The translations under genes were made by a program, and so were the position numbers. This document shows positions 1-7,137 of a stretch of DNA of 10,860 nucleotides, in pieces. The notes beneath the pieces are model-generated. The model was given only the letters and a program-made list of their open reading frames with translations. It was not told the origin of the DNA and ran no database searches. The stretch spans positions 1 to 10,860 of the forward strand of contig VBFX01000111.1 of the NCBI GenBank assembly GCA_005889395.1, in the 5' to 3' direction. Source of the stretch: Chloroflexota bacterium. GTDB taxonomy: Bacteria > Chloroflexota > Dormibacteria > CF-121. Each line of letters opens with the position of its first letter. Positions within the stretch are counted from its first letter, which is position 1.

Positions 1-6
1 TGCGAC

Positions 7-12
7 AAAGGA
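7..12 (+). promoter_or_regulatory. Shine-Dalgarno site of the bS22-like gene
   Basis: AAAGGA lies six bases upstream of the TTG at 19. This spacing is ideal for a ribosome binding site. It decides the start, because no ATG or GTG lies between it and the conserved body of the protein. Confidence 0.75.
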
Positions 13-18
13 CCGGGC

Positions 19-114
19 TTGGGCTCGGTAATCAAGAAGCGCAGGAAGAAAATGCGCAAACACAAGCACAAGAAGATGTTGAAGGCGACACGTTGGCAGC
101 GCCGGACGAAGTAA
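19..114 (+). CDS. bS22-like small ribosomal subunit protein (AURKAIP1/COX24 domain)
   Basis: A 31-residue, extremely basic protein that starts MGSVIKKRRKKMRKHKHKK and ends in ATRWQRRTK. Its pattern closely matches the roughly 33-residue bS22 of mycobacterial 30S subunits, which is related to mitochondrial mS38/AURKAIP1 and yeast Cox24; family knowledge places these near the decoding centre. The signature GSV(I/V)KKRRK followed by KKH/KHK and TR.QRR is seen directly. The TTG start is chosen because Shine-Dalgarno AAAGGA sits six bases upstream and translation then begins exactly at the conserved methionine-glycine. The gene is too short for most length cutoffs and is easily missed. It is convergent with, and overlaps by 83 bp, the tlpA-like gene on the other strand. 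Its upstream neighbour is outside the window, so the promoter is not visible. Confidence 0.88.
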   Translation: MGSVIKKRRKKMRKHKHKKMLKATRWQRRTK

Positions 115-616
115 CCAGCTTTTGATCGATTAATTTCGCGAGCTGGGCCTGTGAGGCTTCCCCGGGGTAGCGGGCAACCACGTTGCCACGACGGTCCACC
201 AGCACGAAGGACGGCGGCGCGTCGACCTCATAGGCTGCGGTGAGGCTGCCAGACACGTCGTACAGACTCGGGTAGGGCACGTTGAATTCGGCGTAAAACG
301 CGCGCGCGAGCGCGCGGTCGTGATCGAGCATGTCAACACCGTAGAACTTGATGCCGTAGCGCGCATAGTTGGCCGCCAGCTCGTTCAACCCCGGCTGTTC
401 CTTGCGGCAGGGCCCGCACCACGCGGCCCAGAAGACCAGGACGGTACTGGATGCCTTGAAGTCGACGGACAGCGCCGACCCGTCGAGGGTCTCGCCCGAA
501 AGACGCGGCGCCGCCGTCCCGACCCGGCCGTTGGGCGCCGCCTGTGAGACGTCGGGCTGCAGGCTGCATCCAGCCAGCAGCAACGCAAGCAGTAACCAGG
601 GCCCGCGGCCCAGCAA
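32..616 (-). CDS. TlpA/ResA-like thioredoxin-fold lipoprotein
   Basis: Predicted 194-residue thiol-disulfide oxidoreductase exported and lipid-anchored outside the cytoplasmic membrane. A hydrophobic segment ends in lipobox LAGC with Cys17, followed by a linker and a TlpA/AhpC-TSA-like thioredoxin domain (about residues 33-167). The active site is WCGPC (Cys67 and Cys70), and APPSF near residue 135 supplies the cis-proline loop. Such proteins reduce or oxidise thiols of exported proteins, for example in cytochrome maturation; the partner here is unknown. The start is placed at TTG 616, one base after the lon stop, because it puts a normal signal peptide first; an ATG at 730 would lie deep inside lon and add an unnatural leader. 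CTG 613 is an alternative and no strong Shine-Dalgarno is seen. The last 27 residues, after KLIDQKL, are Ser/Cys-rich with no family match and are encoded antisense to the bS22 gene. It is probably the last gene of the ftsH-lon operon. Confidence 0.85.
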   Translation of the reverse strand: MLGRGPWLLLALLLAGCSLQPDVSQAAPNGRVGTAAPRLSGETLDGSALSVDFKASSTVLVFWAAWCGPCRKEQPGLNELAANYARYGIKFYGVDMLDHDRALARAFYAEFNVPYPSLYDVSGSLTAAYEVDAPPSFVLVDRRGNVVARYPGEASQAQLAKLIDQKLVTSSGAANVSPSTSSCACVCAFSSCAS

Positions 617-617
617 G

Positions 618-3056
618 CTAGTTGACCGTGCCGGGCTGGGAGCCGCCCAGGGGTCGCTTAAACCCGAGGCCGGGCGTCGACGGCCGGGTGGCTGCCGGCA
701 GCAGCGCCTTGTCCAGCACCTCATCGACATGCTTGACCAGAACGAGCTCCATCGAATTCTTGACTTCTTCCGGCACCTCGTGCAGGTCCTTGCGATTCTT
801 CTCCGGCAGGATGAAGGTCTTGATCCCCGCGCGATGCGCGGCCAGCAGTTTTTCTTTCAGCCCGCCAATCGGCAACACCTTGCCACGCAAGGTGATCTCA
901 CCCGTCATGGCTACCTCGCGGCGGACCGGTCGGTCGGTGAGAACCGAAACGACGGCGGTGGCCATCGTGATGCCGGCCGACGGACCGTCTTTCGGGATCG
1001 CGCCCGCCGGCACATGGATGTGAAAGAAATGATCCTCGAAGAAGCCCGGCTTCAGTCCGAGCTCGAGTGCATGGGAACGCGCATAGCTCACGGCCGCCCG
1101 CGCCGACTCCTCCATCACCTTGCCGATTTGTCCCGTCAGGGCGAATTCGCCACGCCCCTGCATCAGGATCGCCTCGACGGTCATCACGTCGCCGCCGTAC
1201 TCGTTGACCGCCACGCCGGTGACCGCGCCGACCTGGTCTTCCAGCTCGGCGACGCCGAATTCGAACCGAGGCGGCCCCAGGTAGCCCATCACGTCACCCG
1301 GCTGGACCATGACTTTTTCCGTTTGACCTTCGGCGATGCGACGCGGAATCTTGCGAGCGATGTTCGCGATCTCGCGGTCGAGGTTGCGCACGCCGGCCTC
1401 GTGCGTGTACTCGCGGATCAGCAAGCGCAGCGTATCCTCGGGGACCGCCAGGTTCTCATCGGTCAGCCCGTGCTCGCGTAGCTGCCGCGGCACCAGGAAC
1501 TGCTGCGCGATATGCAGCTTCTCGTCTTCCGTGTACCCGGGGAGCCGGATGATCTCCATGCGGTCGCGCAGCGGCGCGATGATCGTGTCGACGACGTTGG
1601 CCGTGGTGATGAACAACACCTGCGACAGGTCATAGGGGACTTCCAGGTAGTGATCTGAGAAGTCCTTGTTCTGCTCCGGATCGAGAACCTCGAGCAAGGC
1701 TGACGACGGATCGCCGCGCCAGTCGGCGCCCACTTTATCGACCTCGTCGAGCATGAAGACCGGATTGCGCGCTCCGGCGACTTTCATTTGCTGCAGAATT
1801 CGGCCCGGCATCGCACCGATGTAGGTCCGCCGGTGTCCCCGGATCTCGGCTTCGTCGTGGATGCCGCCGAGGGAGAGCCGCACGAACTTGCGGCCCAGTG
1901 CCCGAGCGATCGACTTACCGAGGCTGGTCTTCCCGACGCCCGGCGGTCCGACGAAACAGAGAATCGGCGACCGCAGGCTCTGCGAGCGCTGGCGGACGGC
2001 CATGTATTCCAGGATCCGTTCCTTGATCTTCTCGACGCCATAGTGGTCCTCATCGAGCACCTTCGCGGCCACTTTGATGTCCCATGTCTCGCCGGGCGGC
2101 GGTCCCCAGGGCAGGGCGATCAGCCAATCCACGTAGGTCCGAATGATGCCAACCTCGGGCGAGGCCGCCGGAATGCTCTGCATCCGGTCGATTTCTTTGA
2201 GGGCGCGCTCTTTGACGCTGTCCGGCATCCCGGCCGCCTCGATTTTTTCCCGCAGGCTATGCAGGTCGGCGCCTTCCTCGTCCTCGCCGAGTTCTTTGCG
2301 AATGGCTTTTAATTGCTCCCGCAGAATCTGGTCGCGCTGGAGCTTGCCGATCGTGCTCTGCACTTCGTTCTGGATCTTGGCTTTGAGCTCGAGAATCTCG
2401 ACCTGCTTGCTGAGAAACAAGGCGAGAAGCCGTAGCCGCTCGAGCACGTTCGGCGTCTCCAGCATGTGCTGCTTCTGCTCGAGGGTCTGGTCCGGGGCCG
2501 CCGAGACGAGGTCGGCCAGATACACCGGGTCGTCCGTCTTCGATACCGTGGCCGCGACCTCGGGTGCCACCGCCGCGCCGGACTCCACGTATTTCTCGTA
2601 CAGGCTCTTGACCGACCGCATGTGGGCCTCCATCTCGAGGCCCTCGCCGACCTGGTCGGCGACGATTTCGATCTCGACTTCGATGAAGGGTTTGAACTGC
2701 ACGAAGCGCACGATGCGCGCCCGCTGCGCGCCGGCGACGAGCATTTGCACGCCGGCGGGCGTCTGCCGCATGCCGTTGATTTCCGCAATGGTGCCGATCG
2801 GGTAAAGATCCTGTTCGACGGTGTCGTCCACCTGCGGGTCCTTCTGCGCGACCAGCAAGACCTGTTTGTCTTTATCCATTGCCGCCGTGATCGCGGCGAT
2901 CGAGGTCCGGCGGCCGACCGACAGGGGCACGATCAGCTTGGGAAAGACGACGTCGTCCCGCAGGGGCACGAGGGGTAGGCGCCGCAGCGACGTTTCAGCG
3001 GGGACCTCCCTCTCCGCTGGCAGAGGAGGGTCGGGTTGAGGGGTCTTCTGCGCCAT
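618..3056 (-). CDS. lon: ATP-dependent Lon protease (LonA type)
   Basis: An 812-residue cytosolic ATP-dependent serine protease that degrades misfolded and regulatory proteins. Domains in order: N-terminal LON substrate-binding domain (about 25-220, opening LPLVPLRDDVVFPKLIVPL), a coiled-coil linker (220-310), the AAA+ module, and the C-terminal proteolytic domain (about 595-785). Walker A is GPPGVGKTS (370-378); Walker B is VFMLDEVDK with Asp437 and Glu438. The catalytic serine is Ser693 in PKDGPSAG and the catalytic lysine is Lys736 in GGLKEK. The 43-residue spacing matches the Ser-Lys dyad of E. coli Lon. The length is normal for LonA and the frame is intact. The ATG at 3056 is three bases after the ftsH stop, so the two genes are almost certainly co-transcribed and translationally linked. 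A proline-rich N-terminal leader (residues 4-13) and a Gly/Pro-rich tail are likely disordered. Confidence 0.97.
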   Translation of the reverse strand: MAQKTPQPDPPLPAEREVPAETSLRRLPLVPLRDDVVFPKLIVPLSVGRRTSIAAITAAMDKDKQVLLVAQKDPQVDDTVEQDLYPIGTIAEINGMRQTPAGVQMLVAGAQRARIVRFVQFKPFIEVEIEIVADQVGEGLEMEAHMRSVKSLYEKYVESGAAVAPEVAATVSKTDDPVYLADLVSAAPDQTLEQKQHMLETPNVLERLRLLALFLSKQVEILELKAKIQNEVQSTIGKLQRDQILREQLKAIRKELGEDEEGADLHSLREKIEAAGMPDSVKERALKEIDRMQSIPAASPEVGIIRTYVDWLIALPWGPPPGETWDIKVAAKVLDEDHYGVEKIKERILEYMAVRQRSQSLRSPILCFVGPPGVGKTSLGKSIARALGRKFVRLSLGGIHDEAEIRGHRRTYIGAMPGRILQQMKVAGARNPVFMLDEVDKVGADWRGDPSSALLEVLDPEQNKDFSDHYLEVPYDLSQVLFITTANVVDTIIAPLRDRMEIIRLPGYTEDEKLHIAQQFLVPRQLREHGLTDENLAVPEDTLRLLIREYTHEAGVRNLDREIANIARKIPRRIAEGQTEKVMVQPGDVMGYLGPPRFEFGVAELEDQVGAVTGVAVNEYGGDVMTVEAILMQGRGEFALTGQIGKVMEESARAAVSYARSHALELGLKPGFFEDHFFHIHVPAGAIPKDGPSAGITMATAVVSVLTDRPVRREVAMTGEITLRGKVLPIGGLKEKLLAAHRAGIKTFILPEKNRKDLHEVPEEVKNSMELVLVKHVDEVLDKALLPAATRPSTPGLGFKRPLGGSQPGTVN

Positions 3057-3059
3057 GCC

Positions 3060-5006
<1,947 letters not shown>

Positions 5007-5014
5007 ATAGGGCT

Positions 5015-5041
5015 AGTCTATGCGTCGCGGCCGGTTCGCAA
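5015..5041 (-). promoter_or_regulatory. Possible leaderless promoter of ftsH
   Basis: Read on the minus strand, TTGCGA (5036-5041) is followed after 15 bases by TAGACT (5015-5020), which fits TAnnnT. The ftsH ATG begins eight bases after that box, about where transcription would start. The 15-base spacer is short and the match is partial, so this is only a candidate. It would explain the missing Shine-Dalgarno of ftsH. Confidence 0.3.
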
Positions 5042-5073
5042 ACATTGCAACTAATCGAGCCGAGCCGGGAGAA

Positions 5074-5095
5074 GGCCGGCGCAGAACCGCCGGTC
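5074..5095. repeat. Inverted repeat abutting the tRNA-Ala -10 box
   Basis: CCGGCG (5076-5081) and CGCCGG (5088-5093) form a perfect 6-bp inverted repeat with loop CAGAAC. In RNA the stem extends by a G-U and a G-C pair to 5074/5095. It occupies the place where a -35 box and spacer would be expected for the tRNA promoter, so it may be a protein-binding site. Chance is possible in GC-rich DNA. Confidence 0.35.
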
Positions 5096-5096
5096 C

Positions 5097-5102
5097 TATA
5101 AT
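5097..5102 (+). promoter_or_regulatory. Consensus -10 box for tRNA-Ala
   Basis: A perfect TATAAT stands out in GC-rich surroundings. Six bases separate it from the mature 5' end of the tRNA, so predicted transcription starts at or next to tRNA base 1. No good -35 hexamer is visible at the usual distance. Confidence 0.6.
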
Positions 5103-5108
5103 TCCGCC

Positions 5109-5184
5109 GGGGCGATAGCTCAGCTGGCAGAGCGCCGCACTCGCATTGCGGAGGTCGAGAGTTCGAGTCTCTTTCGCTCCACCA
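5109..5184 (+). tRNA. tRNA-Ala, anticodon CGC
   Basis: A complete 76-base cloverleaf with encoded CCA. The acceptor GGGGCGA (5109-5115) pairs with TCGCTCC (5174-5180) and includes G3:U70, the alanine identity element. The D stem is GCTC/GAGC. The anticodon stem is CCGCA (5135-5139) with TGCGG (5147-5151), and the loop CTCGCAT holds anticodon CGC at 5142-5144, reading GCG. The T arm is GAGAG-TTCGAGT-CTCTT. Discriminator base is A5181 and CCA is 5182-5184. It appears monocistronic, on the strand opposite to ftsH upstream and convergent with the pilin gene downstream. No intron or mispaired stem is seen. No clear terminator follows in the 27 bases before the pilin stop. Confidence 0.95.
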
Positions 5185-5211
5185 CCCCGAACTCCACCAC
5201 CAGGAACCAGG

Positions 5212-5454
5212 CTAGGAGCAGTGGTACTTGTGACCGTGCAGGACCGCCGGCGTCCCGTCCGGGCAGGTATAGGTCAATGTCGCTCCTGGGTCATTCGGGT
5301 TCATGAGCGCTTCCTCGATGTCCACAAAGGTCGCGCCGACCTGGTTGCCGAGCACGGTGATCACACCGATGCAGACGCAGGCGATCAGCACCAGGATGAT
5401 GGCGTACTCGACCATCGCTTGACCCCGACGGGCTGTCCGGCTGCGCACTTTCAT
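5212..5454 (-). CDS. Flp/TadE-type IVb pilin precursor
   Basis: An 80-residue prepilin-like protein. A short basic leader (MKVRSRTARRG) is followed by QAMVEYAIILVLIACVCIG, a class III signal with predicted prepilin-peptidase cleavage after Gly11. The mature protein then begins Gln-Ala-Met-Val-Glu-Tyr, with the conserved Glu5-Tyr6 of Flp pilins leading the hydrophobic assembly helix. The remainder, after the helix, is soluble and ends with two cysteines (in TYTCPDGT and KYHC) that could form a disulfide loop. Flp pilins build Tad pili used in adhesion, but no Tad ATPase, secretin or prepilin peptidase lies nearby, so this gene is an orphan here. The Shine-Dalgarno is weak. A -10-like TATAGA lies about 45 bases upstream without a well-spaced -35. 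Confidence 0.8.
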   Translation of the reverse strand: MKVRSRTARRGQAMVEYAIILVLIACVCIGVITVLGNQVGATFVDIEEALMNPNDPGATLTYTCPDGTPAVLHGHKYHCS

Positions 5455-5539
5455 GGTTTCGGCGAGCTGGGCTCCGGCCCCAATGGCCCGCTATCTCTAT
5501 AAACGTTGTAGCGGCCAATAGGATTCGACCGTTACAGGC

Positions 5540-5557
5540 GGCCTAACGTTCAAGGCC
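5540..5557 (-). terminator. Weak hairpin downstream of the MFS gene
   Basis: GGCCT (5540-5544) and AGGCC (5553-5557) form a 5-bp stem with an 8-base loop, 19 bases beyond the MFS stop. No T-tract follows on the minus strand, so intrinsic termination is doubtful. Nothing else gene-like is seen in the 121-bp gap 5455-5575. Confidence 0.2.
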
Positions 5558-5575
5558 TGGATCGCGCATGGCGAG

Positions 5576-6835
5576 CTACGCCACCGCGGGCAGCGCGCGG
5601 TTGTCGGCATCGGCGATCGACGGCACCTGCGGGATGCGCGCAAACGCCGCCCAGATCAGGATCGGGGCGGCGCCGGCCACGACCACCACGATGCGCGCGA
5701 GCAGCATCTGGTTCATGGGCGCGGCGAGCAACAGGAAACAGCCGATACTGAGCACCCGCCCGATCCCCAGGCACAGCTCCTGATGAACGATGTAGTCGTA
5801 GCGCATCGCCTGCGGCGTCGGATCGCGGTCGATTACCTGCAATGCCACCGGCGCGAGCGCGTTGCCGTGGAGCGGCCCACCGATGGCGCGCAACAACCCG
5901 AAGCCGATGATCGCCCAGGCGGTCAGGTAGAGGGGCAACAATAAGGTCGAGAGCACCAGCAGCGCGCCGCCGACGAGGGCGCACGCGATCCGGTGTTGCG
6001 GCCGCATGAAGCTGGCCAGCGCGAGGCTGATGCCCACACCCAGCAGGCCCATCAGGCCGTTGAGGTTGCCCACCTGTTGCTCGTTCTTGAGCACGAGGAA
6101 CATCAGGATCGTCAACACGAGACCGATCAGGCTTCCGGTGAACCCGTCGGCGAGCCGCGCGCGGGTCACCCAGCGCCAATCCGGATTTCGCCGCGCCAGA
6201 GTGGCGACTCGACGGAGCGACAGCCGCTGGCGCGCCGAGGACGGTAACTGCCCGGCCACCACCATGGCGGCCATCAACACGACCGTCGACAGGGCGAAGA
6301 CCATCTGATAACCGCGGTCGGTGCCGCCGATGTGGGTGCCGGCCACGATGATCGCGCCCGCCGCCGGCGGGAGGGTAGCGGTCAGCAGCAGGCTGGCCGT
6401 CGCCTGGGCACCGAAGTAGCGGTCACGGTCGCGGTCCGACGTCGTGTCGTAGCTGACCAGGTGGAAACCGGACCAGTAGAAGCCTTCGGAAACGCCCCTG
6501 ACCAGCCCGAGAGCCACCACCCAATGCGGGGCATCGGTTCCCAGGAGCAGGATCAGCAGGTAGGAGAGGCCGTTGCCAAACAGGCCCAGGCGGATCGAGG
6601 CGCCGGCGCCCAACCGGCGCCACACCAACCCGTTGGCGACGAACGCGACGGGAATCATGACCGCGCTGAGCCCGCTGTAGACGGCGATTGGCGTCAGGTC
6701 GTGGCTGGCCCGCCAGAGGAAGATCGAGAGGAAGGTCCCGGCGAGCAGGTTGGACGCGGTGTAGGCACCATGCACCATCACCATGCAGCTGGCGCGCCGG
6801 TCCAGCCCGCCCGATAACGCCCTCGGCGCAAACAC
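5576..6835 (-). CDS. MFS transporter, 12 transmembrane segments
   Basis: A 419-residue integral membrane protein with about twelve hydrophobic segments in two groups of six, separated by a basic cytoplasmic loop (around RQRLSLRRVATLARRNP). It opens with GAYTASNLLAGTFLSIFLW and contains RGVSEGFYWSGFHLVSYDTT in the fourth segment, features of uncharacterised MFS permeases; substrate cannot be read from the sequence. The start is placed at GTG 6835, since AGAGGA lies four bases upstream of it on the minus strand. ATG 6874 would add 13 charged residues and has no ribosome site; an internal ATG within MVMVH would leave little leader before helix 1. It is divergent from the diterpene synthase operon across 302 bp holding inverted repeats. 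That makes shared regulation and terpenoid export conceivable, but this rests only on position. Confidence 0.85.
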   Translation of the reverse strand: MFAPRALSGGLDRRASCMVMVHGAYTASNLLAGTFLSIFLWRASHDLTPIAVYSGLSAVMIPVAFVANGLVWRRLGAGASIRLGLFGNGLSYLLILLLGTDAPHWVVALGLVRGVSEGFYWSGFHLVSYDTTSDRDRDRYFGAQATASLLLTATLPPAAGAIIVAGTHIGGTDRGYQMVFALSTVVLMAAMVVAGQLPSSARQRLSLRRVATLARRNPDWRWVTRARLADGFTGSLIGLVLTILMFLVLKNEQQVGNLNGLMGLLGVGISLALASFMRPQHRIACALVGGALLVLSTLLLPLYLTAWAIIGFGLLRAIGGPLHGNALAPVALQVIDRDPTPQAMRYDYIVHQELCLGIGRVLSIGCFLLLAAPMNQMLLARIVVVVAGAAPILIWAAFARIPQVPSIADADNRALPAVA

Positions 6836-6839
6836 CCGT

Positions 6840-6845
6840 TCCTCT
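6840..6845 (-). promoter_or_regulatory. Shine-Dalgarno site of the MFS gene
   Basis: AGAGGA on the minus strand ends four bases before GTG 6835. It is the reason for preferring that GTG over the upstream ATG at 6874. Confidence 0.6.
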
Positions 6846-6906
6846 TTTCGGGCCCCGTCCCGCAAGACCCGCATCCGGACAACGCCTGAAACTGTGGTCG
6901 CTTTCC

Positions 6907-6928
6907 CGGGTCATCGGCCTGTGACCCG
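6907..6928. repeat. Inverted repeat, candidate operator between divergent genes
   Basis: CGGGTCA (6907-6913) and TGACCCG (6922-6928) are perfect 7-bp inverted arms separated by eight bases, a 22-bp dyad. It lies about 70 bp upstream of the MFS start and 210 bp upstream of the cyclase start. Its size and symmetry suit a dimeric repressor site. No regulator gene is nearby, so this is inference. Confidence 0.4.
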
Positions 6929-6933
6929 CGACA

Positions 6934-6960
6934 CGGCCCGGTGACGTCGAACGCGGGCCG
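6934..6960. repeat. Second inverted repeat in the MFS-cyclase gap
   Basis: CGGCCCG (6934-6940) and CGGGCCG (6954-6960) are perfect 7-bp arms around a 13-base centre containing GACGTC. It begins six bases after the first dyad. It could be a second operator or simply a GC-rich hairpin. Confidence 0.3.
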
Positions 6961-7013
6961 AACGATTGAGACGTAAGGTCCCCCGCAAGCCACCGGCAGT
7001 AGCCTCCGCGTAA

Positions 7014-7031
7014 GGCGCTCACCGAAGCGCC
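7014..7031 (+). promoter_or_regulatory. Leader hairpin upstream of the diterpene operon
   Basis: GGCGCT (7014-7019) and AGCGCC (7026-7031) form a perfect 6-bp stem with the loop CACCGA. Five bases later comes the Shine-Dalgarno-like run AAGGGGG (7036-7042). A hairpin so close to a purine-rich ribosome site could tune translation. No known riboswitch fold was recognised. The rest of the 302-bp gap 6836-7137 shows no convincing promoter or small gene. Confidence 0.3.
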
Positions 7032-7137
7032 ATCCAAGGGGGTCGCCGCTACGGAAATCAACGACGTCCACTACGCGACGCAAGAGGCGCGGCGCCCGGG
7101 CGAGCGGCCACAGCCGGCCGCGATCCACGAGCTCCTG

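Noticed and set aside
617..730. ATG 730 as the start of the tlpA-like gene
   Set aside because: It would overlap lon by more than 100 bp and place a 38-residue Arg/Pro-rich leader before a perfectly good lipoprotein signal peptide.
369..1481. 370-codon open frame on the + strand
   Set aside because: It lies antisense to lon and the tlpA-like gene, which carry full family motifs. Long antisense frames are expected in GC-rich coding DNA and this one shows no domain.
2143..2805. 220-codon open frame on the + strand
   Set aside because: Antisense to the Lon N-terminal and linker region; Ser/Arg-rich composition typical of a shadow frame.
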